Below are positions 51,503-60,838 of a stretch of 64,000 nucleotides of DNA, in pieces. Source of the stretch: Stieleria mannarensis (GTDB taxonomy: Bacteria > Planctomycetota > Planctomycetia > Pirellulales > Pirellulaceae); assembly GCF_014154935.1 (NCBI RefSeq), contig NZ_JACEHH010000044.1, positions 1 to 64,000 of the forward strand, written 5' to 3'. The notes beneath the pieces were generated by a model, which saw nothing but the letters and a program-made list of their open reading frames with translations, was not told where the DNA came from and did no database searches. Positions within the stretch are counted from its first letter, which is position 1. Each line of letters opens with the position of its first letter. Position numbers and translations under genes: made by a program.

Positions 51503-52426
51503 TCATTGGATCGCGGCCTGCATGAGCGCGAACAGACGATCGACTTCGGCTCGGGTTTCTTCGTCAAGGGCCCACCCGACAGGTTGAATTTGATCTGCAT
51601 TGCGGAACAGTCCCCGTTTACGCATCAAATACTTTTCGATCGCCAAGAAACCGTCCAGGCCGGCTTGGATCTGCAACGCAACGATCGCGCCGATGGGGAG
51701 CGACAATGCGTATGTGCGTCTCGGGTCGCCTGCCTGAAGTGCGTCCCAAAGAGCGACGATTCCGTCAAGCAGATCGGTACCAGGCATGGTCCCGACAATG
51801 CCGCGGCGATAACAATCGACCAGGTTGATCCCACCGGAACCTTCAAAGATCCTGGCCTGACCATCGGTTGCATCGCGAAGTTTCGAGAGATTGGGACCGA
51901 GCGGGCTGGCTTCGGGTTTGAAAAAGATCCGCTGATCGCCGAATCGGTTGAGCAGTTCGAGATACACGCCCAAGTCGATCGCAGCCCCCACGTATCCCGA
52001 TGCGTCCTGAACCACCAGCGGAATGGAAACACTGTTGGCAATCGCAGAAAAATACTCGCATGTGGCCGCGGCTCCCAGTGTCGTTGCAACCGGTGGGATC
52101 GCCATCACGGCAGAAGCGCCCCGTTGCTCCGCATGTCGGGCGAAATCAACCGCTCCGGCCGTGCTCTCGGCTCCGACGCTGATGACGGTGAATCCACGAC
52201 CACCAACCGCTCGGCACACTTGCTCGGCAAGCTCACGTCGACCGCGGTCACCGAGTCGAAGGATCTCGCTGACCATCGCAACAACGACCCCGTCGGCCCC
52301 CGTCTCAAACGCCCAGTCGATTTCGCGCTGAAGCGATTCGTGATCGATCCCGGCATGATCGGTCAAGGGCGTGTGCAGAACCGGTAGAACTCCGCGCAAG
52401 GGCTCGCTCGTGGCTGAGGACGTCAT
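51503..52426 (-). CDS. DapA/N-acetylneuraminate-lyase-family aldolase or dehydratase
   Basis: 307 residues with the dihydrodipicolinate-synthase fold: [20 protein letters not shown] at the start, [36 protein letters not shown], and the Schiff-base lysine K170 in [11 protein letters not shown]. The usual tyrosine of the YN motif is replaced by a VVQDASG segment, as in sugar-acid members of the family that act on keto acids other than dihydrodipicolinate. It probably cleaves or forms a 2-keto acid in the cytosol. It starts 115 nt downstream of the M81 gene stop on the same strand and is probably part of the same catabolic unit. Confidence 0.9.
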   Translation of the reverse strand: MTSSATSEPLRGVLPVLHTPLTDHAGIDHESLQREIDWAFETGADGVVVAMVSEILRLGDRGRRELAEQVCRAVGGRGFTVISVGAESTAGAVDFARHAEQRGASAVMAIPPVATTLGAAATCEYFSAIANSVSIPLVVQDASGYVGAAIDLGVYLELLNRFGDQRIFFKPEASPLGPNLSKLRDATDGQARIFEGSGGINLVDCYRRGIVGTMPGTDLLDGIVALWDALQAGDPRRTYALSLPIGAIVALQIQAGLDGFLAIEKYLMRKRGLFRNADQIQPVGWALDEETRAEVDRLFALMQAAIQ

Positions 52427-52541
52427 GAATCGCTCCTTTCATTGCGTTGATTGTCATTTCCAATAACACCGCCGGCATAGGATGCTTCTTCAACAGATTC
52501 GACATCGGTGCCTCGTATAGAAGTCGTTGGCCGGTAAAACA

Positions 52542-54020
52542 TCATTCGGGATCCATGGGAAACATTGGACGTCGACGATGCTTGTATGGCAATCGGCGAA
52601 GGTCCGCGCAGGTGGCCCCCCGCGTGTTGACTCGGATGAAGGACGCACACACTTCGCGATAGGCTGCGATCGGCGCGTTGACGCCTTTGGCGACAAGAAT
52701 TCGAAACCGCAGCGGATCGACTCCACACCCCTTGAGCTGCTGGAGGCTGAATGGGACCATCCGCCGGGACGTGAGCATGAGCGTCAATCCATGATCGGTT
52801 TCACAAACTGCCGTTCGTCCTTGATCAAAATCCGTGATGCCACCGTGTCGAGGTTTTGATTCACGAAACTTGCCTTCACACAGCGAGATCACTTTGACCA
52901 TCACGTCGATCGGATCGCCGTGTTGAGCGTCTGTTTTTCCGCCAACACCGAGCCGAATCGTCGATCCGACACCTGCTCGTTCACAGCAAGCGACAGACTC
53001 CGGATCATACAGACAACCAAAGGACGGTCCGATTTTCTGAGCATGAATCGCCCCCAGCAATTCCGTCCCATCGGCCGCTGATCCACCGCCAACGTTGTCT
53101 CCCATGTCCAGCAGACACACCCTTTGTTCTGATTGTTCGCATTGACGGAGCGCTTCCTCGACCGATGTGAATTCACTGCGAAACTGCGTTCGCAACCGCA
53201 AAATCGACGAAGCCAGTTCGTCCGCCAACTGCCCGGCGAGCCGTCTGCATCGGTCGGTCACGGCAATGGTGGCAGCCCCCATCTCTTTCACGTCGGCGTA
53301 GGGAAAGCCGAGCAAAAGACTGTTGGAAAGCACGCCCTCGATTTTCAATTGCTCGTTCGCGGCACGATACAGAGCATCCAGGGGTGGTTCTTCGGTGCAT
53401 TGTTTTTCAATGCTGATCGCCATCGGTGGATAACAAGCCGACATGACCGGCGTTATCTCACCGCGGAGCGTTCGCAGGATCATGTTGGCGGCTTCCAAAC
53501 CTCGCTCACGTTGGTCCAAATGAGGATTCGTGCGGTAGGCGATCAATGCGGTGCAGCTCTGCACCATCAGCGGCGACAAATTTGCATGCGCGTCCAGCGT
53601 TCCGATGATCGGCATCTCTGGGCCAACCAGTTGACGTAACTCACCGAGCCAATGGCCGTCTGCGTCCGGATGGTTTTCGCTTACCGTTGCGCCGTGGGGA
53701 GCCACCAGGATTCCATCGAGCGGCTCGCTTTCGCGGACACAATCGAGCAGTTGGCTGACCAGCGAGCCAAACGCGTCAGCGCGGATCGTTCCCGATGGCA
53801 ACGCTCGCGCGGCAAACAGCGGAACGGCTTCCGCTTCTCCCCCATTTCCACTCGCGTCGATACCGGCAAAGAAACCACCAACCTCGTGATGGGCGTCCGC
53901 AAGTGCCGTGCGAATCGATTCGCCCGTCAATAGTAGGTTCTGGTGAAACGACTCCAAGGTGGTTGGTTGAAACGAAAACGTGTTCGATTCGTGCAGTAGC
54001 GCGATAATGCCAATTCGCAT
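52542..54020 (-). CDS. M81-family metallopeptidase (MlrC-like)
   Basis: 492 residues starting MRIGIIALLHESNTFSF, the usual beginning of the MlrC family. Further blocks: EVGGFFAGIDASG, ILVAPHGATVSENHPDADGHW, TLDAHANLSPLMVQSCTALIAYRTNPHLDQRERG, LLGFPYADVKEMGAATIAVTD and LLDMGDNVGGGSAADGTELL. The DAHAN and HLDQRERG segments contain likely metal-binding His residues. MlrC was described in microcystin linear-peptide degradation, but most homologues sit in clusters for small amide or hydroxy-acid degradation. The gap to the divergent RraA-like gene is 101 nt. Confidence 0.92.
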   Translation of the reverse strand: MRIGIIALLHESNTFSFQPTTLESFHQNLLLTGESIRTALADAHHEVGGFFAGIDASGNGGEAEAVPLFAARALPSGTIRADAFGSLVSQLLDCVRESEPLDGILVAPHGATVSENHPDADGHWLGELRQLVGPEMPIIGTLDAHANLSPLMVQSCTALIAYRTNPHLDQRERGLEAANMILRTLRGEITPVMSACYPPMAISIEKQCTEEPPLDALYRAANEQLKIEGVLSNSLLLGFPYADVKEMGAATIAVTDRCRRLAGQLADELASSILRLRTQFRSEFTSVEEALRQCEQSEQRVCLLDMGDNVGGGSAADGTELLGAIHAQKIGPSFGCLYDPESVACCERAGVGSTIRLGVGGKTDAQHGDPIDVMVKVISLCEGKFRESKPRHGGITDFDQGRTAVCETDHGLTLMLTSRRMVPFSLQQLKGCGVDPLRFRILVAKGVNAPIAAYREVCASFIRVNTRGATCADLRRLPYKHRRRPMFPMDPE

Positions 54021-54121
54021 CGGAAATCATCGATCAGGCAGGCCAAAGGTCGTCTCGGGTCGCTGGTTACGTTACCATCGTCCGATCCTTCCCTGTTCGT
54101 TGCCCATAAAAAAACACAAGA

Positions 54122-54787
54122 ATGGCCCCAGCACCCAATGACATCTCGCTCTCGGACGTTCGCCGGCAATTGTATTCTGCCGTCATTTGTGATGCGTTGG
54201 ACTCGATAGGGTACACCAATCAGTCGCCACGCACGCCACTGCGTCAACTGACATCCAGCGAAATGATTGTGGGCCGATGTCGCACCACCCTTTGGACAGA
54301 CCTGTTCCATGAAGATCCTCAGCCGTACGAATTGGAACTCAAGGCCGTTGACAGTTGCGGGCTCGATGATGTGCTGATTGCTGCTGCCGGAGGATCGATG
54401 CGATCAGGAATCTGGGGCGAACTGCTAACCACCGCAGTGCTCAATGGCGGCTGTGTCGGTGCGATCGTTGACGGCGCGATTCGTGACGTCGAAAAAATCC
54501 GACGGCTGGGCTTTCCTGTCATCGCTCGTGGCACGTGCTTGTACGACAGTAAGAATCGGCAACGCGTCGTTGACGTGGATGTTCCCGTGGAAATTGACTC
54601 CGTCGTATTTTCTCCGGGCGACTTGGTGGTTGCTGATGAAGATGGAATGGTCGTCGTGCCGCAGAAAGTTGAATCGGAAGTGCTGTCACTGGCTTGGAAC
54701 AAAGTGCACGAAGAGAACAAAGTCAGAGCAGCGATGGCTGGTGGCATGAAGGCAACCGATGCCTTTGACAAGTACGGCGTGCTGTAA
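54122..54787 (+). CDS. RraA-family protein (aldolase/decarboxylase type)
   Basis: 221 residues. The RraA fold is marked by VRRQLYSAVICDALDSIGYT at the start and a GCVGAIVDGAIRDVEKIRRLGFPVIARGTC segment, which holds the G...D...RD residues used by HMG/CHA aldolases and oxaloacetate decarboxylases. VDVPVEIDSVVFSPGDLVVADEDGMVVVPQ completes the domain. In this catabolic setting an aldolase or decarboxylase role is likelier than regulation of RNase E. It is the only gene besides the amidohydrolase on the plus strand in this island and is transcribed divergently from the M81 gene. Confidence 0.92.
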   Translation: MAPAPNDISLSDVRRQLYSAVICDALDSIGYTNQSPRTPLRQLTSSEMIVGRCRTTLWTDLFHEDPQPYELELKAVDSCGLDDVLIAAAGGSMRSGIWGELLTTAVLNGGCVGAIVDGAIRDVEKIRRLGFPVIARGTCLYDSKNRQRVVDVDVPVEIDSVVFSPGDLVVADEDGMVVVPQKVESEVLSLAWNKVHEENKVRAAMAGGMKATDAFDKYGVL

Positions 54788-54812
54788 AGAAAGTGATCGC
54801 GACAGCTTTTGA

Positions 54813-55904
54813 TCACAACTGCGTCGACGTCTTGGTCAATTGCCGAACACCGTTGGAAGTGACGACGTAGTTTTCTTCGATCCGAATCCCCGCCCGCAAC
54901 GATGCGTTGTAAAGCCCCGGCTCGACGGTGAACACATCGCCTTCGGCAAATCGATCGTCCCAACTCGGATTCAAGTGCGGGGCTTCGTGCGGGTACAATC
55001 CGACGCCATGTCCCAAGTGATGAAAGAACGCGTCGGGTTCGTATTCGTCCAGCAACGCTTTTGCCTGAACGAACAATTCTTGACAGGACTGCCCCGGTCG
55101 CACAAACGCTTTGACCAAATCAAACACGGTCATGATGACGTCTCGCGCCCTGAGTTGTTCCTCGGTCGGCCGGCCGTTGACGGCAAAGGTGCGGCAGTTG
55201 TCGGCGTGGTAGCCCCGGTAGGCCGGCCCCAGGTCCAAAATCATTAACTCGCCCGCCCCGACGGGACGAGTACGTGGCGGTCCGCCCGGTGAATTGCTCT
55301 GGTAATCGTTGCCAAGGGCTGTCAACGGTTCGCCGGCGGTTTGCACGGCGACGCTCTGAAGTTGACAAAAGACTTCCAGCTCGGTGATCCCCGGCCGAAT
55401 GATCTCTCGAGCCTTTTGGTACATTGCGTCCGTGCAGTCAATCGCATGCAGCATTATCCCAAGCTCATCGGGCTCCTTCTTTCGCCGCAGGTGCCAGAGG
55501 GTCGAATCCAAATCGATCGGATCGAAGGCAGCATTCTGCCCGACGTGCTCCCCGCAGGACGAAAATTCGAGCGCCGTTGTCTTGTTCGATTTCTCCACCC
55601 GTTGCAGCGCCGCATTCAATTGATCTTGCCGCAACGTGCATCGCCATTGTGCATCAAAAACTCGAATTTCGTCTGCCGCATGACGCGGAGGCTCTTCGCC
55701 GGGTGCTATCAGCATGCAACCATCGTCAACATCCAGCACCGCCACCGCCCGCATCAACGGGTGGGGACGAAAACCCGTCAGCCATTGGACGTTTTCGGGT
55801 GCAACGAGAATCGCCCGATCCGCTTTGAGGTCGGCCAGCGATTGGCAAAGTCTCTGTTGGCGAACACGACAGGATTCGATCGATAATTGCGGCAATTCTT
55901 GCAT
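54813..55904 (-). CDS. M24-family metallopeptidase (Xaa-Pro aminopeptidase/creatinase fold)
   Basis: 363 residues from ATG 55904 (MQELPQLSIESCRVRQQRLC). The N-terminal creatinase-like domain is followed by the pita-bread domain with the metal ligands: two Asp in LILDLGPAYRGYHADNCRTF (consensus D...D), His in HHLGHGVGLYPHEAPH, and Glu in FTVEPGLY and RIEENYVVT. It may cleave an X-Pro peptide or hydrolyse a cyclic amide; ectoine hydrolases belong to this family. The SDR gene upstream ends 10 nt before its start, so the two are coupled. A longer frame to 55937 overlaps the SDR. Confidence 0.92.
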   Translation of the reverse strand: MQELPQLSIESCRVRQQRLCQSLADLKADRAILVAPENVQWLTGFRPHPLMRAVAVLDVDDGCMLIAPGEEPPRHAADEIRVFDAQWRCTLRQDQLNAALQRVEKSNKTTALEFSSCGEHVGQNAAFDPIDLDSTLWHLRRKKEPDELGIMLHAIDCTDAMYQKAREIIRPGITELEVFCQLQSVAVQTAGEPLTALGNDYQSNSPGGPPRTRPVGAGELMILDLGPAYRGYHADNCRTFAVNGRPTEEQLRARDVIMTVFDLVKAFVRPGQSCQELFVQAKALLDEYEPDAFFHHLGHGVGLYPHEAPHLNPSWDDRFAEGDVFTVEPGLYNASLRAGIRIEENYVVTSNGVRQLTKTSTQL

Positions 55905-55914
55905 CACGGATTTC

Positions 55915-56709
55915 TCACCACGCGGTCCAGCCGCCATCGACGGTTAAATTTTGGCCAGTAATGTAGCTTCCCGCATCGCTGGCCAACAGCAGCAAGGCCC
56001 CCTTGAGTTCGTGCGGTAACCCCATGCGCCCCATCGGCGATTTTGCTTTCAGTCGCTCGACCAACGCCTGCGAGACACCGGGTCCTGGAAACGGACCGGG
56101 GCTCAAGCAGTTGACGCGAACCTTGTCTTTTGCCCAATAGACGGCGAGGTGTCGGGTCATGTGAATGACCCCGCCTTTGAGCGTGTGATACGAAACCGGA
56201 CTTGCCGCGCAAATGCCCTCGTAGGCATCGGGATAGGAACCGACCTGGCCGTACATCGAGCCAATGTTCACGATGCAACCCGACGCACTGCGATGGACGA
56301 CATGGCCGTGGAACTGCCGCGACAGTAGAAACCAACCGGTCGCGTTGGCAAGGACCTGTTGAAATTGGTCGGCAGCCACATCGGTCAAATCATGACCGTC
56401 CGCCGCATGGCCGTTGTTGATCAGGATGTCGACCCTGCCCGCTTTCGTGACGGCATCTTCAAAACCTCGACAGATGGACGCTTCGTCGAGTTGATCGAGG
56501 ACAACAAAATGGTGCCGGCTGCCCTTGTGGGTGGGAAGCGTGGCCCGTGTCTCGTCTGCCTTGGTCGCGTCTCGACTGGCGACCACCACGTTGGCTCCCG
56601 CTTCCGCCAGTGCCGTCGCCATCGCGTTTCCCAGCCAACCAGAAGCTCCCGTGATCAGAGCCACCCGACCGGTCAGATCGAACAGTTGTTGAATCGATAC
56701 ATCATCCAT
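55915..56709 (-). CDS. SDR-family oxidoreductase
   Basis: 264 residues with the classical short-chain dehydrogenase pattern: TGASGWLGNAMATALAEAG (residues 20-38) for the dinucleotide, LINNGHAADGHDL (NNxA-like), IVNIGSMYG and the catalytic VSYHTLKGGVIHMTRHLA (YxxxK). GPFPGPGVSQALVERLKAKSPMGRMGLPHELKGALLLLASDAGSYITGQNLTVDGGW is the normal end. NAD(P) preference cannot be read with certainty. It probably oxidises a hydroxy acid or sugar alcohol in the island. It is transcribed with the M24 gene. Confidence 0.93.
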   Translation of the reverse strand: MDDVSIQQLFDLTGRVALITGASGWLGNAMATALAEAGANVVVASRDATKADETRATLPTHKGSRHHFVVLDQLDEASICRGFEDAVTKAGRVDILINNGHAADGHDLTDVAADQFQQVLANATGWFLLSRQFHGHVVHRSASGCIVNIGSMYGQVGSYPDAYEGICAASPVSYHTLKGGVIHMTRHLAVYWAKDKVRVNCLSPGPFPGPGVSQALVERLKAKSPMGRMGLPHELKGALLLLASDAGSYITGQNLTVDGGWTAW

Positions 56710-56748
56710 ACGATTTTTCCGGTGAGTGCTCGAGCGCTTTGACAGGTG

Positions 56749-56845
56749 GCACGGGCATACGTGTTGGTGTGCAGGCTTTAGCCGCCCCCGGTCGCTGCGT
56801 CGCAGCGACCGGGAATCGCCTCAAGGCTAAAACACCAGCGGTAGC
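56749..56845. repeat. 95-bp dispersed repeat with perfect central palindrome
   Basis: The best-preserved copy. Outer arms GGTGTGCAGGCTTTAGCC and GGCTAAAACACC can pair. In the centre GGTCGCTGCG-T-CGCAGCGACC is a perfect palindrome with a 1-nt centre. It matches 6968-7066 along its whole length. It lies between the SDR gene start and the Gfo/Idh stop, both minus strand. Confidence 0.85.
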
Positions 56846-56852
56846 CAAAGCA

Positions 56853-57851
56853 CTAGGAAACAGTCTCCCAGGCGTTTGACTGTCTTGATTTCAGAATCGC
56901 CAGCGTTGAGCGCAGTGTGGCGAATCCTTCGTCGAAGGAGCATAACGGTTCTGCCTTTCCCTCAAGAAGATCCATAAACGCATTCGCCTGGAGAATGTAG
57001 AAATCATCACGTTGATGGTCGAACGATTGCAGTAACGCCCAATCGCCTCCGACTTCATCGGCCAAGAACCATCGATGTCCATTGAGTTCCCATCGAGCAG
57101 CGCCGTGCTGGCACAAGACGGTGATGACGGATTCGTTCACAGGCTGATGTTGATTCGTCGTAAAACTCGCCATGACATCTCCGTGCCGAGAAAGAACATT
57201 GACGGTGTCTTCCACGTCGACTCCGGGGAGAACCTGATGTGATGCATCGACGACAACCTTTGTGGCCGGTCCGGCAATCCACTCCACCGCGTTTAAAAAA
57301 TGCGGCAACATGTCCTGGATCAGTCCGCCACCTTGCGCAGCGTCGGCGTAGTAGATGTTGCGATAGGCTGGACGGTAAAACGGAAAGTGTTGTCCGGATT
57401 GAACTTGAATTTGCACGACCCGCCCCATCTTTCCAGAACGGATCGCCGCACGCATCTGCTGCAACGCCGGTAGAGAACGATAAACGAACCCGACCGAGAC
57501 GCGAGTTCCATGACGCTTGATGGAATCCGACAATTGGGAGACGCCATCGGTGTTCAGGCTCAGGGGTTTCTCGATCAGCAGGTGAACTCCGCGATCGGTG
57601 AGGGCTTGGGCTGTCGGGATGTGCCAGGGCGCCGGAGACGCGATGACGGCCGCGGAGAAACGCTCCGCCGCCAACGCCTGCTCCCAAGACTCGTATCCGT
57701 TGACAGCGTATCGCTCGGCCACTTCGTTGCGTCGCTCGCTCAACGGCTCGCAAAACGCCACGTGGCAGCGCCCGGTCGACTGGAAGCAACGCAAGTGTCG
57801 CTCGCCGATGGATCCGACGCCGATGACCAGAAGACGTGGTTGGTCTGTCAT
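56853..57851 (-). CDS. Gfo/Idh/MocA-family oxidoreductase
   Basis: 332 residues from ATG 57851 (MTDQPRLLVIGVGSIGERHL). The N-terminal Rossmann loop VIGVGSIGERH binds NAD(P). EKPLS at about residue 95 (LLIEKPLSLNTDG) holds the catalytic-type lysine. The second half (IQVQSGQHFPFYRPAYRNIY, GGGLIQDMLPHFLNAVEWIAG) is the usual beta-sheet domain with an H in DMLPHFLN. Typical substrates are sugars and inositols. The frame upstream to 57968 has no domain. It is divergent from the amidohydrolase, with 109 nt between the starts. Confidence 0.93.
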   Translation of the reverse strand: MTDQPRLLVIGVGSIGERHLRCFQSTGRCHVAFCEPLSERRNEVAERYAVNGYESWEQALAAERFSAAVIASPAPWHIPTAQALTDRGVHLLIEKPLSLNTDGVSQLSDSIKRHGTRVSVGFVYRSLPALQQMRAAIRSGKMGRVVQIQVQSGQHFPFYRPAYRNIYYADAAQGGGLIQDMLPHFLNAVEWIAGPATKVVVDASHQVLPGVDVEDTVNVLSRHGDVMASFTTNQHQPVNESVITVLCQHGAARWELNGHRWFLADEVGGDWALLQSFDHQRDDFYILQANAFMDLLEGKAEPLCSFDEGFATLRSTLAILKSRQSNAWETVS

Positions 57852-57960
57852 GACTTCAGATGTGTATCCCTTCCGTTCTTTGCGTTCGGCACGAACCACC
57901 GCGTGGCTGCCTTTCCCTATAGTGTACGAAAATCCCACCACACCGGAGTTCAGACCTCCC

Positions 57961-58806
57961 ATGATCACAGATATTCACAGCCATGCCTGGCCGTTTCCCG
58001 ATGCGTTCAGCGAAGACTTCATTCGCCAAGCGTCCGCCGCCAAGGCCGGGGAGAAAGTCGACCTGACGATTCGATTGGACGAGTACCGCAATGCTGCGCC
58101 CCCGGGGACTCGCACCGTCGTCTTTGGTGGGAAGGCGCGATTGAGTGGTTTGTGGGTCGATGATCAGTATATCGCGGACTACGTCGCACAAGATCCGGAG
58201 CGCCTTACCGGATACCTCTCCATCGATCCGACCCAAGCGGGATGGGAGGACGAAATGCGGCACGGTCACGAGCAACTGGGGCTTTGTGGGGTCAAGCTTC
58301 TGCCGATGTACGCGGGATTCGGTGTCGACGATGATCGGCTGGAACCGCTTTGGAAATACGTCGATGAAAAGCAGCTGCCGGTATTGCTGCACACCGGAAC
58401 CACGTTTGTCCGCCAAGCACCCTTGAAATACACGTTGCCGCGATTGATCGATCCGGTTGCAACGCGACACCCCGAGATCCGGTTCGTCCTGGCGCACCTC
58501 GGTCATCCGTACGAGGGTGAGTGCGTGGCGACCATTCGAAAGCACCCCCATGTGTATGCCGACATCAGTGCCTTGCACTACCGACCGTGGCAACTATACA
58601 ACAGCCTGATGCTGGTCCAGGAGTACGGCGTTTGGAACAAATTGTTGTTTGGCTCCGACTACCCGTTCACGACGGTCAATGAATCGATCGCGGGATTGAG
58701 AAAACTGAACGAGATGGTGGCGGGAACGAATCTGCCGCAATTGAATGAACAGCAAATTGAGAAGTTGATTTTCCGTGATGGATTCGAAATCCTTGGGATT
58801 TCCTAA
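57961..58806 (+). CDS. Amidohydrolase_2-family metal-dependent hydrolase
   Basis: 281 residues from ATG 57961, beginning MITDIHSHAWPFPD with the metal-binding HxH at H6/H8. Later ligands and active-site residues sit in VKLLPMYAGFG, LLHTGTT, LAHLGHPYEGE and the closing LLFGSDYPFTT (Asp). The family contains decarboxylases and lactone or amide hydrolases such as ACMSD. Here it may act on a carboxylated ring or lactone product of the same pathway. An upstream frame from 57598 is antisense to the Gfo/Idh gene and not real. Confidence 0.92.
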   Translation: MITDIHSHAWPFPDAFSEDFIRQASAAKAGEKVDLTIRLDEYRNAAPPGTRTVVFGGKARLSGLWVDDQYIADYVAQDPERLTGYLSIDPTQAGWEDEMRHGHEQLGLCGVKLLPMYAGFGVDDDRLEPLWKYVDEKQLPVLLHTGTTFVRQAPLKYTLPRLIDPVATRHPEIRFVLAHLGHPYEGECVATIRKHPHVYADISALHYRPWQLYNSLMLVQEYGVWNKLLFGSDYPFTTVNESIAGLRKLNEMVAGTNLPQLNEQQIEKLIFRDGFEILGIS

Positions 58807-58814
58807 TTCGATGC

Positions 58815-59879
58815 TCAATCCTCAGCGAACATTGCATCCGCGGTCACAACTGGACAGTCCGCATCGGCATTCATGGCGTCGATTGATGCCAAGTCTTTGA
58901 AACCGCTTCCGGTGACCAGACAGACCACGGGCACCTCAGGATCCAGCTCGCCCCGTCTGGCCGCTTGGAGTGCCCCCGCGAGCGACACCGCACCAGCCGG
59001 CTCACTGAAGATTCCTTCGGCACGTGCGAGAAGCTTTTGGGCATCGAAAATCTGTTGATCTGAAACGGTGTGGCCCGTGCCGCCTGATTCTCGGCAAGCG
59101 GCAATCACCTCGTTGCCATCAATCACGTTGGCAACTTGCAGCCCGCTGACCTTCGTGCTGCACCGAACGTGACGCGCCTCGTCGCTGCCTTTGCGAAGTG
59201 CGCTGGCGATCGTGTCGTTCCCTTCGGGCTGCACGCAGTGAACCGCTGCAAGTCCGTTCGCTTTCCCAAACCCGCGAGCCACTGCCAGAGTTAGTCCACC
59301 GCCGCCCGCCGGGCAAAAAACGTTTCCAACGTGACCAGGCACCTGCTCCTGCAATTCAAACGCGATGCTCTCCACTCCCTGCATCCCGAGCGGACTGTAG
59401 CGAAACGCGCTGATTTGCAGTGCGAAACCCTGTTGCCGAGATTTCGCTTCGAGATGCTCAACAACAAATCCTGTCACACTCGCGTTCGTACCAAATTCTC
59501 GAACCCGCTGGATCTCCGCTCCGTGGGCCAACATCTGTTGCAGTTTGGCCGATGGTGCCGATTCGACCACTGCGATTCGACATCGAATTCTTGCCGCGGC
59601 GCAGTACGCGGCTAAAGCCGAGCCAGTGTTTCCACTCGATGTGGCCAAGCACGTGTGTTCGCCGTTCGCCCGCATGTGGCTGACCGCCAGGGCGGCAAAT
59701 CGGTCTTTGTAGGACCCGCTAGGATTGGCCGATTCGAGCTTGAAAAAAAGATCACGAATCCCAAAATCAGCGCCGATATTCCTCGAACGAATGCAAGGCG
59801 TCCGTCCCTCACCGAGCGAGAGGCAGTATTCATCGGGAATCGAAGGGGCATACCGATCCGCCCATCGCCACACACTCAT
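58815..59879 (-). CDS. Threonine-synthase-like PLP enzyme
   Basis: 354 residues of the fold-type II PLP family: LGEGRTPCIRSRNIG, the PLP lysine K58 in NPSGSYKDRFAALAV, phosphate-binding and cofactor segments CLATSSGNTGSALAAY and FCPAGGGGLTLAVARG, and a late VTGSGFKD. This is the threonine synthase/threonine dehydratase/diaminopropionate-lyase group. In this island it may act as an elimination or ammonia-lyase type enzyme on a hydroxy amino acid rather than in threonine biosynthesis. Its start overlaps the stop of the AspA-like gene (ATGA). Confidence 0.9.
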   Translation of the reverse strand: MSVWRWADRYAPSIPDEYCLSLGEGRTPCIRSRNIGADFGIRDLFFKLESANPSGSYKDRFAALAVSHMRANGEHTCLATSSGNTGSALAAYCAAARIRCRIAVVESAPSAKLQQMLAHGAEIQRVREFGTNASVTGFVVEHLEAKSRQQGFALQISAFRYSPLGMQGVESIAFELQEQVPGHVGNVFCPAGGGGLTLAVARGFGKANGLAAVHCVQPEGNDTIASALRKGSDEARHVRCSTKVSGLQVANVIDGNEVIAACRESGGTGHTVSDQQIFDAQKLLARAEGIFSEPAGAVSLAGALQAARRGELDPEVPVVCLVTGSGFKDLASIDAMNADADCPVVTADAMFAED

Positions 59880-60838
59880 GATCGCTCCCCAGTTTCCACG
59901 ACGACGGCCAACGCGTCACCCTCATTGATTCTGGGGTACTCGCGTAGCATGACCACTGTCCCGTCCTGTTCGGCGACCACCGCGTGCTTTTCACCTCCGA
60001 GCAGCGACTCGATCTCGGCAAGCAACTCGCCGCACGAGACTCTCTGGCCGAGCTTTACCTGAAGCGTCAAGAACCCGCCGGTGGGCGCCGGATGACTGAC
60101 TTGCATGTGTCCCGAACCGTCGCGCCAGTCTTCGGCCACCTGCTGGTCTTCGCATGCCTGAATCTCCCCAGGCAGCATCTCTAAGTGCCGCATCACGTTG
60201 AGACATCCAACGACAAGCGGGTGATCGTGGTCCGTTGAACGGAACGCGCCGTTTGACAGTTCGGCAAGCTCACGGTGAGCACCGAGATACTCGACGTAAA
60301 TAGCTGGAATCCCGGCATCACGCGCCACCGAAAGCGACCGTCCTTGCAACTCCGCCGACGTGCCCCAAACGACTGGCAAGCCGAAGACGCACGCCATCTT
60401 TCGCTGCTGTTGCAGAATCACCGCATTTGAATGGAGCATGTAACCGGCCAGCGGCAAAACGCACAACTCCGTTCCTCCCGAATGCAAATCGATATAGAAA
60501 TCCGCTTCGGCGATCTGACGACTCAACGCATTAGCGACTCGCTCGGTGATGGTTCCGTCTTGGCGTCCGGGACACGTGCGTGCAAGGTCCCGACCGTCAT
60601 CGCCGACGCGGCGTCCGGCACGGTACGCAGAGCGATTGACAACCGGAATTAATGTCAACGTGCCGCGCAGCTCTCGCGTCAGTCTATCATCCGAATCGAA
60701 CCTGCGAATCAGTTCGCCCACGGCAAGCATCGGCAAATACTCATCGCCGTGTACCCCCGCAGTGATCAACAGATTGGGCCCGACACGACTGCCGCCGAAG
60801 CGACGAGATTCCAGCTGGATTGGTTCGTTCATGCTCAC
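59876..60838 (-). CDS. Succinylglutamate desuccinylase/aspartoacylase-family deacylase
   Basis: 320 residues from GTG 60838, or 318 from ATG 60832. Zinc-type residues are in AGVHGDEYLP (H and E) and DFYIDLHSGG (H). These are the three ligands expected for AstE/AspA carboxypeptidase-fold enzymes, which remove acyl groups from N-acyl amino acids. The C-terminal about 80 residues (GFLTLQVKLGQRVSCGELL...VVAEQDGTVVMLREYPRINEGD) form a barrel or lipoyl-like domain common in the family. The N-acetyl-diaminobutyrate deacetylase of ectoine breakdown belongs here. It is coupled at both ends by ATGA-type overlaps. Confidence 0.88.
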   Translation of the reverse strand: MSMNEPIQLESRRFGGSRVGPNLLITAGVHGDEYLPMLAVGELIRRFDSDDRLTRELRGTLTLIPVVNRSAYRAGRRVGDDGRDLARTCPGRQDGTITERVANALSRQIAEADFYIDLHSGGTELCVLPLAGYMLHSNAVILQQQRKMACVFGLPVVWGTSAELQGRSLSVARDAGIPAIYVEYLGAHRELAELSNGAFRSTDHDHPLVVGCLNVMRHLEMLPGEIQACEDQQVAEDWRDGSGHMQVSHPAPTGGFLTLQVKLGQRVSCGELLAEIESLLGGEKHAVVAEQDGTVVMLREYPRINEGDALAVVVETGERS

